Assembly: GCA_030602715.1 (NCBI GenBank)
Contig: JAUVZD010000011.1
Coordinates: forward strand, 1-64,000
DNA length: 64,000 nucleotides
Direction: 5' to 3'
From: Candidatus Coatesiibacteriota bacterium
GTDB lineage: Bacteria > RBG-13-66-14 > B26-G2 > JAUVZD01
The position numbers and the translations under genes were made by a program. Of the stretch, positions 48,475 to 59,164 are shown one piece after another. Within the stretch, counting starts at the first letter, position 1. Each line of letters starts with the position of its first letter. The notes under the pieces are model-generated. The model had not been told where the DNA came from. It saw only the letters and a program-made list of their open reading frames with translations, and did not search any database.

Positions 48475-48681
48475 TTATACCTCAACAATGGCTTCATTTA
48501 TCGGTGGAGGAATTGGCTCACCGTGTTTTTCCAGGCTCTCTATATAACCCTTTATTGCATCCTGGATATTTTCCAGAGCTTTCTGGTATGTATCACCCTG
48601 GGATACACAACCCGGCAGAACTGGACACTCTGCGATGAAGACCCCGTCTTCACCTTGCTCAATTATCACCCGATATTTCAT
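48475..48681 (-). CDS. hicB: HicB-family antitoxin
   Basis: MKYRVIIEQGEDGVFIAECPVLPGCVSQGDTYQKALENIQDAIKGYIESLEKHGEPIPPP. Confidence 0.9.
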   Translation of the reverse strand: MKYRVIIEQGEDGVFIAECPVLPGCVSQGDTYQKALENIQDAIKGYIESLEKHGEPIPPPINEAIVEV

Positions 48682-48726
48682 ACTAATTATTATATCAAAA
48701 ATGCGCATAAAAAACCAAACAAAAAA

Positions 48727-48752
48727 GCCCCAGCCCTATCAAAAGGCTGGGG
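48727..48752. terminator. Terminator-like hairpin
   Basis: gccccagccctatcaaaaggctgggg. Confidence 0.6.
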
Positions 48753-48781
48753 TTGACAATTCACTTGTTGATACAGACGTT

Positions 48782-50545
48782 TTACCCGCAGACCGCCTCC
48801 ATTATCTCCGGCTCCAGATTGAATTTCTCCAGGAAAGCCCTGCGCTCCTCCTTCATCTTCGCCACCCAGGCGTTATATTCGTCCAGCCTGCCCTCCTTCT
48901 CAAAGAACCGTCGGGGCTCAAGTATCTCAGCGGGGACTTTTTTTAGCAGTTCGGCATTTTCCGGCGCATCCGGATCGGCAATCTCATAGCCGAAGTCGGG
49001 GTCCTTCTTCCAGACGATCTTGCCGGCGAGCATCGCCTCCAGCATTGCCGAGGAGTGGCGAATCTTCACCTTGAGCGCACGCCCCTCCTGCTCGGCTCGG
49101 GCGTCGCCGCCGATATATCCGGTGTTCATAATCCACAAGTCCACATCCTTCAACGTCTCCGCCAGCTTGCTGAAGCGCTCCGCCTGAAGTCCCATAGTTT
49201 GGGGGAAGAAGGGTTGAGTGAAAGGCGAGCGTGTCTTACCCCGCTCTTTGCCGGCTGCGGAGGTCTTGGAGGTCTCCCCCAGCATGAAATAGCCCGCCGC
49301 CTGCTCAGGACATACGAAGCGGGCTATGCCCGGCGTTGCCGCATCATCCCCCTCATCACGATTGAGGATGCCCATAGACCCCACCGGTGGAAGGTGCTGG
49401 GGGTCGGCGGCGTCCTTGATGGCGGACATGGGGATGATGGAGCGACCGTTCTCGGTCCACATCACGAAATCCCAGCCGTCGGCGGGGATACCCAGCTCGT
49501 CCACCACCTCCTCAAACTTCACCTCACCCTTGATATATTTATCCACATTCTCAGCTTGTGCTCCGGTCTCTATCAATATATCCCGCCACCGCTCCACATC
49601 TTGAGGTGAAAGTTCCTTTTTGGAGAAATCGTAGATGCCGTCGGGATTGATGAAGTTGTTCTCCAGCCAGGCGCTGGGATCTATAGTGCCACGGTAGATG
49701 GTCGGCTCCGCCTTCTCGGTCAGCCCGAAGGTCTTGGCGAAACACCCGTTCTCGGTAACGGTTACCTGTCCCCCTTCCCAGAGGCAGACCATATCATCCT
49801 GAGACGGCTTGGTCAGCTTACCCTGTTTGCTGAAGGTGGTGGTGGTCTTGCCGGTGCCGGAGAGTCCCATAATGGTCATGGTGACCGGCGGCTCATCCCC
49901 AATCTTCACAATCTTCGCCCCGGCGTGCATCACCAGTCCCCCTTGGCGATAGACATATTCATTCAGCATACGCAGGGCGCCCTTCTTGGACTCGCCGAAA
50001 TAGTCGGAGCCGATGACATAGGTAACGAAATTCTCCAAATCCACCAGCATAGCCACCTTGCCGGGCATATCCACAGGGATACATCCAGCGGTAAATACCA
50101 GCTGAAAGAGAGGTTCAAACGGTTTTGCTAACTGCTCCGGACTCTCCACCCGTTCCCGGGGGAAGGTGAGGGTCTTCTGCATACCGGCCAGGTTCGCCGA
50201 TTCAAGGGAATAATACCATCTGACCGGGTAGGCAAAATCACCCAGACCCAAATAAGTTTCAATAGCTATCAGCTTTCCACTATCCTCAATATACTTCTTC
50301 TGGAACTGGATGAGCTCCTCCGCCTTTGCCGGGTCTATGGTCTCGCTGGAATACCTGCCCGCTTGGGATTCATCCGCTATGATATAAGTATACTGCGCCT
50401 TACGGGCTTTGAAGCGGGTTATCTTATCCAGGTTGTTATAGGCTGAGGTCAACACCGAGGGGACATGCTTGAGGGTCAACTCACGGAGCTCCTCTTGACT
50501 GGGGTTGGTGATCACCTCAACATTGAAGGAAAGTTCTTTAGCCAT
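48782..50545 (-). CDS. pckA: ATP-type phosphoenolpyruvate carboxykinase family protein
   Basis: MTIMGLSGTGKTTTTFSKQGKL P-loop; YVIGSDYFGESKKGALRMLNEYVYRQGGLVMHAG; RSIIPMSAIKDAADP. Confidence 0.9.
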   Translation of the reverse strand: MAKELSFNVEVITNPSQEELRELTLKHVPSVLTSAYNNLDKITRFKARKAQYTYIIADESQAGRYSSETIDPAKAEELIQFQKKYIEDSGKLIAIETYLGLGDFAYPVRWYYSLESANLAGMQKTLTFPRERVESPEQLAKPFEPLFQLVFTAGCIPVDMPGKVAMLVDLENFVTYVIGSDYFGESKKGALRMLNEYVYRQGGLVMHAGAKIVKIGDEPPVTMTIMGLSGTGKTTTTFSKQGKLTKPSQDDMVCLWEGGQVTVTENGCFAKTFGLTEKAEPTIYRGTIDPSAWLENNFINPDGIYDFSKKELSPQDVERWRDILIETGAQAENVDKYIKGEVKFEEVVDELGIPADGWDFVMWTENGRSIIPMSAIKDAADPQHLPPVGSMGILNRDEGDDAATPGIARFVCPEQAAGYFMLGETSKTSAAGKERGKTRSPFTQPFFPQTMGLQAERFSKLAETLKDVDLWIMNTGYIGGDARAEQEGRALKVKIRHSSAMLEAMLAGKIVWKKDPDFGYEIADPDAPENAELLKKVPAEILEPRRFFEKEGRLDEYNAWVAKMKEERRAFLEKFNLEPEIMEAVCG

Positions 50546-50698
50546 CTCCACTCCTTAGGGACGGGATAAAGCTTGTGAAAAAATGTTCAAGAATATATTG
50601 TATCAACAAAAAACCCCCATGTCAAAGGAAATCGTTAGGGTTTTCCTCAAAATTTACCGGAAATTCAGGTTAATCAATTTTGATTGGCCCAATCCCCC

Positions 50699-51451
50699 TT
50701 ACTCACCCTCCCAGCCCCGTGCCTTAACCACACCCCGCCAGAAGCCCTTGCGCAAAAAGTGGTTATCGTCCACATCTATCATCTGATAGAACATAGGCAT
50801 ATTCATGGTAAACGCCATCTCACAGGGGGGTAGATAACTGCGCATAGCCATATCGGAGGAGCCCAAGACCGCCCGGGGTTTATCCGGGTCGGCGTAGTTC
50901 ACGAACGGATCAAGCAGAGAACAGCCGGAGCCCATAGTGGCTATGACCACATCGTCGGCGGGGTCAACGGTATAATAGTGCGCCCCGGTTATTAACGGCG
51001 CCAGCCGATCCGGGTCGGCAAAGAGGGTTACAGAAGTCATCCTGTCGGTATGCTCCACCCGAAAGGGACCCAAAAGGGTGTATTTTTCCCGGGGTCGGCG
51101 TCGTTTGGCGTCGTCCATCATCTCCTCTACAAGCTCCCTGCTCGCTTTGAGCCCCTCATCACCATAGAGAAAATCAACGAAATCCTCCCGGTTGAGATGA
51201 GGCTCTGCCCCGCAGAGGTAGCGCCCTCCACCCCCACAGCCGGACCGCTCCTTGGTAAGAACCAGGGTCCTATCTTTCTCCCAGGCGGGGTAGAAGGAGA
51301 AGACACAGGCATGACCCTCCTCTGGAGGATATACCACAGGTTCAAAGGGCTCCACCTCATCTGCATCATACAAGGCAACAATCGGTCGGTCATAGTGGAG
51401 AAGCCCGAGGAATTCTTTCAGCCTGTCCTGCACCTCTTTTGCATCCATCAT
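50699..51451 (-). CDS. DUF169-like protein
   Basis: RPIVALYDADEVEPFEPVVYPPEEGHACVFSFYPAWEKDRTLVLTKERSGCGGGGRYLCG...VIATMGSGCSLLDPFV. Confidence 0.75.
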   Translation of the reverse strand: MMDAKEVQDRLKEFLGLLHYDRPIVALYDADEVEPFEPVVYPPEEGHACVFSFYPAWEKDRTLVLTKERSGCGGGGRYLCGAEPHLNREDFVDFLYGDEGLKASRELVEEMMDDAKRRRPREKYTLLGPFRVEHTDRMTSVTLFADPDRLAPLITGAHYYTVDPADDVVIATMGSGCSLLDPFVNYADPDKPRAVLGSSDMAMRSYLPPCEMAFTMNMPMFYQMIDVDDNHFLRKGFWRGVVKARGWEGE

Positions 51452-51510
51452 CCTCTCCCCTTATTTTCAGTTGGGTTAACTTTTAGCCTATATTACTCAA
51501 ACCAATCACT

Positions 51511-52386
51511 CTAACCCCGTAAGCCGATTACCAACACTCCTGAAGCGATGATACACGCTCCCAAGATGCGCCACAATATCGGTCGTTCTCTATAGAAGAT
51601 AACCCCCATGGTGGCGCCGAAGGCTATGCTTACCTCCCGCACCCCGCTCACATAAGCCAGGGGGGCTAAGGTCATCGCCCACAACGAGAAGATATAACTG
51701 AAGGGGAAAACAACCCCCCCGGCGATCACCTGCTTCCAGGACACTCTAATTTCATTTAGAATAAATTTCCTGCGAAAGATCAAGATAAAAGGCGTAAGGA
51801 TGAGGAAAGTCGCCATTATCAGAAAATACATGTAGTGATAAGGTGGAAGGTAGGCTATTCCGATCTTATCAACAGAGTAAAAACCCCAAAGGGTTAAACC
51901 CACTCCAACGGACAGAAGAACTGTGCGCAGATTCACCGGGCGGGGATTGTTCCTTCCCCGGCGCATCAACATGAACACCCCCAGCACCACCACAGCAATG
52001 CCTAAAGTTCCCCACAAGGAGGGGAACTCCTTGAACAGGACTGTGGAAAATAAAGCGGTAAATACTATCCCTGAGCCCCGAGCGATGGGATAAGCCAAGG
52101 AGATATCACCGTAGGTATAAGCGGAGGTGAGCAGGAAAAAATATACAGCGTGGATGCAACCGGTGGCTAGAAGGAAACCCCAGGCGGGCCAAGCCAGGTC
52201 GGAAATGTCAAAGGTTATGACGACCGGAATGGTATAGACCACCACCATAAAGCCGACCACCAGCCACAGCGTTACCAGCTTATCCTCGCCGCCCTTGACG
52301 AAGAAGTTCCACAGAGCGTGGGTCAAAGCGGCGCAGATTATGAGGATGAAGGGCAGGAAGGGCATAAGTTGCCAAGATAGTAGCAT
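51511..52386 (-). CDS. EamA/DMT-family transporter
   Basis: Ten hydrophobic segments with EamA spacing; SLAYPIARGSGIVFTALFSTVLFKEFPSLWGTLGIAVVVLGV. Confidence 0.85.
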   Translation of the reverse strand: MLLSWQLMPFLPFILIICAALTHALWNFFVKGGEDKLVTLWLVVGFMVVVYTIPVVITFDISDLAWPAWGFLLATGCIHAVYFFLLTSAYTYGDISLAYPIARGSGIVFTALFSTVLFKEFPSLWGTLGIAVVVLGVFMLMRRGRNNPRPVNLRTVLLSVGVGLTLWGFYSVDKIGIAYLPPYHYMYFLIMATFLILTPFILIFRRKFILNEIRVSWKQVIAGGVVFPFSYIFSLWAMTLAPLAYVSGVREVSIAFGATMGVIFYRERPILWRILGACIIASGVLVIGLRG

Positions 52387-52462
52387 AAATCTTAAGAGAC
52401 GAGAGCCTTTTTGTTTCCTCTACAAAAAGGATTATCCGCTGATATTAAACTAAAAAATTTGA

Positions 52463-52487
52463 AACCAGGGGCATTGAACCCCTGGTT
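52463..52487. terminator. Rho-independent terminator-like hairpin
   Basis: aaccaggggcattgaacccctggtt between ppdK stop and EamA start. Confidence 0.6.
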
Positions 52488-52522
52488 AATATCGGAGCGG
52501 TTCAAGAGACTTGCTCAATCTA

Positions 52523-55270
52523 TTACTTCTTTTCCTTCTTCCTCTCCTCCTCCTTCTTCTGCTCCCTCTCCTCAAGCACCGCCTGGGCGGCGGCAAGACG
52601 GGCGATGGGTACCCGATAGGGGGAACAGGAGACATAATCCAAGCCCAAGCGGTGGCAGAACTTCACCGAATCCGGGTCTCCGCCGTGCTCACCGCAGATG
52701 CCCAACTTGATATCCTTTCGTTTTCCGCGCCCTTTCTGCACACAGATTTCCATCAACTGACCTACCCCGTCAAAGTCTATGGTCTGGAAGGGGTCCCGTC
52801 TGAGGATGCCTTTGGAAGTATAATAAGCCAGGAACTTTCCGGCGTCGTCACGGGAGAAGCCGAAAGCGGTCTGGGTCAAGTCGTTGGTGCCGAAGGAGAA
52901 GAACTCCGCCACCTCGGCGATCTGGTCGGCGACCAAAGCGGCTCGGGGAAGCTCTATCATAGTCCCTATCTTATACTCCAGCCGCACGCCCTGCTCCTCA
53001 AAGACCTTCTCCGCCACATCGCGCACCACCTCAGCTTGAAGCTCAAGCTCTTTGGCGATGCCCACCAAAGGAATCATTATCTCCGGCTTGACCTCTTTCC
53101 CCTCTTTGGACACCGCACAGGCTGCCTCCAGGATGGCTCGGGCTTGCATGGCGGTTATCTGGGGATAGACCACCCCTAAACGACAACCACGATGACCGAG
53201 CATGGGATTGGTTTCCGCCAAGCTCTCAACCTTGAATTTCAACTCCTCGTTGCTTACCCCCATCTTCTTCGCCAAATCCACTATCTCGTGCTCATCATCC
53301 GGCAAAAACTCGTGCAGGGGCGGGTCAAGGGTTCTGATGGTAACCGGAAGCCCCTCCATAACCCGAAAGATACCCACAAAGTCCTCCCTCTGCATGGGCA
53401 GAATCTTAGCCAGAGCTTGCTCCCGTCCGGATGGGCTGTCGGCAAGAATCATCTCCCGCACCGCATCAATGCGGTCCCCCTCAAAGAACATATGCTCGGT
53501 GCGACACAGCCCTATTCCCTCGGCGCCCAGCATGCGGGCAACATACGATTGATCGGGCTGGTCGGCGTTGGTAAAGACCCCCAACCGACGATACTCGTCC
53601 GACCAACTCATTATCTTATCAAAGAGCTGATAGGTGGGAGAATCCTCCGGCTTCATGTCCTTCTCTATCAACACACGAATGACATCCGAGGGCTGGGTGG
53701 GTAGCTCCCCTAGGATGACCTCGCCGGTTGAACCATCAAGGGAGATGAAGTCCCGGTCCTTGATGACGGTATCGTTGACGGTGATGGTGCGCTCCTGATA
53801 ATCAATGTTCAGTTCATCACAACCAGCCACGCAGACGATACCCATCTGGCGGGCGACCAGCGCTGCGTGACTGGTCATCCCCCCTCGGCTGGTCAAGATG
53901 CCCTCAGCGACGGACATCCCCCGGATATCCTCCGGGCTGGTCTCCATGCGCACCAGAATTACCGGCTCACCCTCACCGGCACGCTCCTCAGCCTCCTCCG
54001 GGAAGAAGCAGACCCGCCCGGAAGCGGCTCCCGGTCCGGCGTTCAATCCATGAGCAACCACCCTACCCTCTTTTACCGCCTTCCTTTTCGCCTCCTGGTC
54101 AAAGATGGGACGGAGCAGTTGATTGAGTTGGTCCGGCTCCAGGCGCATCAAGGCTTGCTCTTTGGAGATCAACCCCTCCTCAACCATATCCACCGCTATC
54201 TTGATTGCCGCCAGACCGGTCCGTTTTCCCGCTCGGGTCTGTAACATCCACAGCTTGCCGTGCTCAAAGGTAAACTCCACATCCTGGACATCTTTGTAGT
54301 GCTCCTCTAATTTGTGGCGTATCCCATCCAGCTCTTTATATATCTTGGGCATCTCCTTTTCCAGGTCGGAGATGGGATGGGGATTGCGGATGCCGGCGAC
54401 TACATCCTCGCCCTGGGCATCTATCAGATACTCGCCGAAGAAACTGTTCTCTCCAGTTGCCGGGTCACGGGTAAAAGCCACCCCGGTTCCGCTCTCCTCG
54501 CCGGTGTTGCCGAAAACCATAGCCTGCACATTAACCGCCGTGCCCCAGTCGTCGGGGATGTAATTCAACTGGCGGTAAGCGATAGCCCGGGGGTTATCCC
54601 AGGAGCTGAATACCGCATCTATAGCCCCCCAGAGCTGGTCGGAGGGGTTGTCGGGAAAGTCCAGACCCAACCGTTCTTTAATCATCCCCTTAAATCGGCG
54701 CACCAGCTCCTTGAGGTCCTCGGTGGTCAGGTCTATATCCTGCTCCACACCCTTTTCAGCCTTCATCTCCTCAATTATAGCCTCAAAGGGGTCGGTCTCT
54801 TCTTTGCTCTCCGGCCTTAAGTCCATGACTACATCGCCATACATCTGCACAAAACGGCGATAACTGTCCCAGGCGGCACGGGGATTGTCCATGGAATCAG
54901 CCAAACCCCCTACCGTCTCGTCGTTTAAGCCGATGTTCAACACCGTATCCATCATACCGGGCATGGAGACCCGAGCCCCGGAACGAACCGAGACCAGCAG
55001 TGGGTTAGCCTTATCCCCGAAGCCCCGCCCCATGACCTTCTCCAATTTAGCCAGAGCCTCCTCCACCTGCTTCTTCATCCCCTGCGGGTATTTCTTGTTT
55101 CTATAGAAATACACGCAGGCTTCCGTGGTTATGGTGAAGCCGGGAGGGACGGGGATACCGATGACAGCCATCTCCGCCAGGTTACTTCCCTTTCCTCCCA
55201 GTAAGTTGCGCAACTCTTTAGACCCTTCGGCCAAATCTCCGCTGAAGAAATAGACATGTTTGTCTGCCAT
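52523..55270 (-). CDS. ppdK: Pyruvate, phosphate dikinase
   Basis: [52 protein letters not shown]...[19 protein letters not shown]...[11 protein letters not shown]. Confidence 0.96.
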   Translation of the reverse strand: MADKHVYFFSGDLAEGSKELRNLLGGKGSNLAEMAVIGIPVPPGFTITTEACVYFYRNKKYPQGMKKQVEEALAKLEKVMGRGFGDKANPLLVSVRSGARVSMPGMMDTVLNIGLNDETVGGLADSMDNPRAAWDSYRRFVQMYGDVVMDLRPESKEETDPFEAIIEEMKAEKGVEQDIDLTTEDLKELVRRFKGMIKERLGLDFPDNPSDQLWGAIDAVFSSWDNPRAIAYRQLNYIPDDWGTAVNVQAMVFGNTGEESGTGVAFTRDPATGENSFFGEYLIDAQGEDVVAGIRNPHPISDLEKEMPKIYKELDGIRHKLEEHYKDVQDVEFTFEHGKLWMLQTRAGKRTGLAAIKIAVDMVEEGLISKEQALMRLEPDQLNQLLRPIFDQEAKRKAVKEGRVVAHGLNAGPGAASGRVCFFPEEAEERAGEGEPVILVRMETSPEDIRGMSVAEGILTSRGGMTSHAALVARQMGIVCVAGCDELNIDYQERTITVNDTVIKDRDFISLDGSTGEVILGELPTQPSDVIRVLIEKDMKPEDSPTYQLFDKIMSWSDEYRRLGVFTNADQPDQSYVARMLGAEGIGLCRTEHMFFEGDRIDAVREMILADSPSGREQALAKILPMQREDFVGIFRVMEGLPVTIRTLDPPLHEFLPDDEHEIVDLAKKMGVSNEELKFKVESLAETNPMLGHRGCRLGVVYPQITAMQARAILEAACAVSKEGKEVKPEIMIPLVGIAKELELQAEVVRDVAEKVFEEQGVRLEYKIGTMIELPRAALVADQIAEVAEFFSFGTNDLTQTAFGFSRDDAGKFLAYYTSKGILRRDPFQTIDFDGVGQLMEICVQKGRGKRKDIKLGICGEHGGDPDSVKFCHRLGLDYVSCSPYRVPIARLAAAQAVLEEREQKKEEERKKEKK

Positions 55271-55389
55271 CAAAATCCTCCCAAAAGCACTGAAAATGAC
55301 CTGAAATTTTTTCGGTTCTAGAATGTGAAGAATTATACCACATCTAAACAAGATTTTGTTCGCTTTTTCACAAAATTGCTCAGATTAAC

Positions 55390-56322
55390 TCACTCCTCCG
55401 CCAAAATCTCATAAAGACGAAGGAGTAAACCATAGCTCAAGCCCCACCAGCAGACCTGAACCGCATCCTTCTCCAAGAAGCGCATAAACTCCTGCAAGAC
55501 CAGCGTCCCGGCAAGTATGATCGCCGCCCGCTCCGGCTCAAATGGCATCCGCTCTCCACGCTCCTCTTGACCTAAAGGGGCTAATGCGGCGACGGTCCCG
55601 GCGACATCATCGGCGGTGAGCGACTCGCCGTGGATAGCGTCTCGTTCGTATTGCGCAAGTCCCAGCTTGAGGGCGATGAGCGCCACCGCCGTCCCCCCAA
55701 CCACCACCAGCGGAACCGCCCCAACTTTCCTAAGCCATCCCCCTTCCTCCTCCTGTAACTGCTTGCGGATGTAATCCTGCAATCCGGACAGGTCATCGTT
55801 TGACGTCGGTGCCTCGGGGATGAACCTCTCGGTCAAGCGCAGTGAACCCAAAGGCAGTGAAACGGATTCTCGGATGACAGCCCCACTGCCCAGGCTCAAT
55901 TGGGCGCTTCCGGCACCGATATCCAGGACAACCACATCGCCGGGAAGCTCCAAGCTGGTTGTAGCTGAGAGGAAGGAGAGCTCCGCCTCCTTTTGGGGGG
56001 TAATCAGGGCTATCCTCAGCCCAATCTGCTCATAGACCCTATCGCTGAAGTTCTGCCAGTTATCCGCCCGGCGGAGGAGCCCGGTGGCTACAGCCAAATA
56101 AGCCTCCACCTCAGCCTCATCCATCCTCCTGGAAAAATCCACCAAAGCGTCCAAGCCGTCTTTCAAAGCCTCGGGGGATAACTCCCCGCTCTCCTCCACT
56201 CCCTTGCCCAATCTGGTGGTGACCAGCGCCTCATCAATGATGACCGGCGGCTTCCCCTCCAGAACATCGGCGATAAGCAGAAGGGCGGAGTTTGAACCCA
56301 CATCAACAGCAGACAGGCGCAC
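55390..56322 (-). CDS. Ppx/GppA-family phosphatase
   Basis: MRLSAVDVGSNSALLLIADV...VVLDIGAGSAQLSLG...LPLGSLRLTERF. Confidence 0.88.
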   Translation of the reverse strand: MRLSAVDVGSNSALLLIADVLEGKPPVIIDEALVTTRLGKGVEESGELSPEALKDGLDALVDFSRRMDEAEVEAYLAVATGLLRRADNWQNFSDRVYEQIGLRIALITPQKEAELSFLSATTSLELPGDVVVLDIGAGSAQLSLGSGAVIRESVSLPLGSLRLTERFIPEAPTSNDDLSGLQDYIRKQLQEEEGGWLRKVGAVPLVVVGGTAVALIALKLGLAQYERDAIHGESLTADDVAGTVAALAPLGQEERGERMPFEPERAAIILAGTLVLQEFMRFLEKDAVQVCWWGLSYGLLLRLYEILAEE

Positions 56323-56325
56323 CGC

Positions 56326-57216
56326 TCAACCCCCACGACCGATAGCCTGAAGCAATTCCTCAACTATCTTATATTTGCCCACTACATTCACCCCGATACG
56401 AATATTCGGCTTTATCCCGGGACCATGGAAGTCCGAGCCGGCTGAAGCGACCAGGTCCAGTCTCCGGGCAAGGTTGAAGAAGGCGTTTTGCATAGCTCCA
56501 TCGTGATAGGTGGACCAGACCTCCAATCCCACCATACCGTGCTCCTTCAGTTCGGCGATCAACCCGGCGTCCTTGCTGGGGTCAAACTTCTCGCCGGGGT
56601 GAGCCAGAACCGGAGCCCCTCCAATCTCCCTCAGCAGTTCTATCGCCCCGGTGGTGGAAATTCGTTCTACATGACAGTATGCCGGCTTCCCCTCCTGCAG
56701 GAAATCCTTGTCAAAGTAGTAATAGGGCTGTTCAGCGCGCTCTCCACCCTCACGATAGGGAAGTAGCCTGGCGTCGCGGTCGTTGGCGGGGTTGTTGATG
56801 ATAGCCATTCCAAATATGGGACCGACCGGCACCTTACCCCTGGCGTATCTCGCCACATCCGAATCGGTGAAGACGAAGCCCAACTGGCGCAGTCTTTCCG
56901 CCCGTAGCTTTGCCTGCTTCCTCTTTGCCGAATCCAGCCTGGAGAGCTCCTCCACCAATCTCTCCTCAAAGGGATCCATAAAATATCCCAGAAGGTGAAC
57001 CGTCCTCTCGCCGAGTCTGGTGGTCATCTCCACTCCGCATATCAGCTCCGGATTTGAGCCACCGGGGGGCGTCTGGAGATATGCCTCGGTGGTGTCGTGG
57101 TCGGTGATGGAGACGGCGCACAGCCCGGCGGCGGAAGCCAATTGCAGAAGCTCGGCGGGAGGGACCTCGCCGTCGCTGGAGACCGAACTATGTAAATGTA
57201 GGTCTACGAGCTCCAT
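56326..57216 (-). CDS. PHP-domain metal-dependent phosphoesterase
   Basis: MELVDLHLHSSVSSDGEVPPAELLQLASAAGLCAVSITDHDTTEAY...GAPVLAHPGEKF...VASAGSDFHGPG. Confidence 0.93.
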   Translation of the reverse strand: MELVDLHLHSSVSSDGEVPPAELLQLASAAGLCAVSITDHDTTEAYLQTPPGGSNPELICGVEMTTRLGERTVHLLGYFMDPFEERLVEELSRLDSAKRKQAKLRAERLRQLGFVFTDSDVARYARGKVPVGPIFGMAIINNPANDRDARLLPYREGGERAEQPYYYFDKDFLQEGKPAYCHVERISTTGAIELLREIGGAPVLAHPGEKFDPSKDAGLIAELKEHGMVGLEVWSTYHDGAMQNAFFNLARRLDLVASAGSDFHGPGIKPNIRIGVNVVGKYKIVEELLQAIGRGG

Positions 57217-57491
57217 TAGAATATCTGAAACTTGTAAATGTTTGTCATCATCAAGGGATAATGTAATTATTATTCTTGCCATTTTACCACCAACTTGCCA
57301 CCGTGTCAAGATTTTAGATTGTGGCAAGCAACAGTATTCGGTAGCCGACCTCCGGCTTCAGCTCATCGTTAGCGGTCTATGGCTGAGACCGGGATTCTGC
57401 TCAGGGAGATTTCCATCTATAGAATAAGCTAAAAGTAGCAGTTCCAATCTTCATCATCTACCACACCCTCCAGCTTTCCCCGCCTACCAAT

Positions 57492-57520
57492 TTGCCTTTT
57501 CCCCCATTTCGGGTTATACT
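57492..57520 (+). promoter_or_regulatory. Sigma70-type promoter
   Basis: TTGCCT-N17-TATACT upstream of the DUF6599-like/DUF362/4Fe-4S operon. Confidence 0.55.
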
Positions 57521-57618
57521 AATGAGGGAAATTTTAACCGCATCCTTATGCCCCCAACACCTTAAATAGTAACCGGCAGCCCGATTATGAACACTACTAC
57601 CTTCGCCACCCCGCAGGG

Positions 57619-58122
57619 GTGAGCATGCTTACATCCGCCAGAACCTGCAAAGCAAAAAGACTCCCGGTCGCAGGTGTATTTGCAGGTCTACTCATCATCT
57701 GTCTCGCTGTAGTGCCGGCACAGGGAGGTTTTTTGTCCTTCCCTGATGAACTGGTCGGCTACGAAAAAGAGGAGACAGAGAGGTTCTATCCGGGGGAGGA
57801 AGGTCTCTGGGAATATCTAAACGGCGGAGCCAACCGGTTCATTGATGCGGGGGCTACAGCTCTAGCCGTCGCCTACTATCAGAAGGGGGAGGACGAGTTC
57901 TCTCTGGTAATACTCTCCTGCGCTGATGGGGGGCGCCAGGTTCTGGAAAGCGTCTATGAGGACTACAGCACCGACGGGCTCGGAGAGGGAAGTCTTATCG
58001 GTGAGGGCTCCATCGTCTTCTGCCGGGGGACATATCTGGTCATGCTGACCGCCTACAGCGACGGTTCCCGAAGGGAGCTGACCGTTGTGGCTGAAAGAGT
58101 TGATGAACTGCTCTTCAGATAA
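57619..58122 (+). CDS. Secreted DUF6599-like protein
   Basis: Signal peptide; LWEYLNGGANRFIDAGATALAVAYYQKGEDEFSLVILSCAD; GTG or ATG (57625) start. Confidence 0.6.
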   Translation: MSMLTSARTCKAKRLPVAGVFAGLLIICLAVVPAQGGFLSFPDELVGYEKEETERFYPGEEGLWEYLNGGANRFIDAGATALAVAYYQKGEDEFSLVILSCADGGRQVLESVYEDYSTDGLGEGSLIGEGSIVFCRGTYLVMLTAYSDGSRRELTVVAERVDELLFR

Positions 58123-58168
58123 TAGAATTCAACCTCCAATATTCATTTGAGGGATAAAGGAGGGAAAG

Positions 58169-59152
58169 ATGGGAAATTTCGTAAACGGCTACCTCTACGA
58201 TTTCAACTGGAAGCAGTCTCGCAGGGATTTTCTGAAGACCCTGGGCACCGCCGGCATAGGAGCACTCTGCGGCGGTCTTTTAGGCTGTAAGAGGGGGGAT
58301 TCTTCCGGTGAGGTGATAACCGTTGAGGAACCCAAGACGGGGGAGCTGACCGAGGGGCTGGTGGTGGTTACCGGGCGGGATTACCGGGCCATGGTTCGTC
58401 GGGGCTTGGAGGCAATGGGGGGACTCTCCAATCTGGTGCATGAGGGCGATGTGGTGGTAGTCAAACCCAACATCGCCTGGGACCGCACTGAAGAGCAGGC
58501 GGCAAACACCCACCCCGAGGTGGTCGCCGAGCTGGTCAAGCAGTGTGTCGCCTGTCGGGCGGAGAAGGTGCGGGTCTTTGACTACCCCTGCAACGACGCC
58601 CGCAGAACCTATGTGCGAAGCGGTATCGCCTCCGCCGCCGAAGCCGAGGGAGCTTCCGTCTCCTTCATAGACGAGGAGCGTTTTGTGGAGGTGGCAATTC
58701 CTGGAGGCGTCGCCCTGGATAGCTTCCTCTACTACCAGGACTGCATGGACGCCAATGTGATTATAAATGTCCCCATTGCCAAGGACCACAGCCTTACCAA
58801 ACTGACCCTGGGCTTCAAGAACCTGATGGGGGTGATCGGCGGAAACCGGGGAAAGTGGCACAGCGGTATAGGGGAGAAGCTGGTGGACTTGTGGACCGTG
58901 GTGCGCCCCCAACTGACGGTGATAGACGCCACCCGCATCCTTGTAGCCAACGGACCTACCGGCGGAGACCTGGCAGATGTTAAAATAATGAATACCATTA
59001 TCCTCTCCACCGACCCGGTAGCTGTTGATGCCCACGCCGCCACCCTCTTCAACATAGACCCGGAGGACATCTACTGCATCAAAGAGGGCTACCAGCGGGG
59101 GCTGGGGGAGATTGACCTCACCAAAGTCAACATTGAGCGGATAGCGGTCTAA
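58169..59152 (+). CDS. Tat-signal DUF362-family protein
   Basis: SRRDFLKTLGTAGIGALCGGLLGCKRG twin-arginine motif; VVVKPNIAWDRTEEQAANTHPEVVAELV...ITKLTLGFKNLMGVIGGNRGKWH-type DUF362 core. Confidence 0.88.
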   Translation: MGNFVNGYLYDFNWKQSRRDFLKTLGTAGIGALCGGLLGCKRGDSSGEVITVEEPKTGELTEGLVVVTGRDYRAMVRRGLEAMGGLSNLVHEGDVVVVKPNIAWDRTEEQAANTHPEVVAELVKQCVACRAEKVRVFDYPCNDARRTYVRSGIASAAEAEGASVSFIDEERFVEVAIPGGVALDSFLYYQDCMDANVIINVPIAKDHSLTKLTLGFKNLMGVIGGNRGKWHSGIGEKLVDLWTVVRPQLTVIDATRILVANGPTGGDLADVKIMNTIILSTDPVAVDAHAATLFNIDPEDIYCIKEGYQRGLGEIDLTKVNIERIAV

Positions 59153-59164
59153 CGGGGTCTCACC

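Noticed and set aside
57330-57425. Possible structured RNA or repeat around ggtagccgacctccggcttcagc...gctgagaccgggattctgctcaggg
   Set aside because: Some complementary segments are visible, but I could not establish a convincing fold, a second copy in the window or a match to a known RNA.
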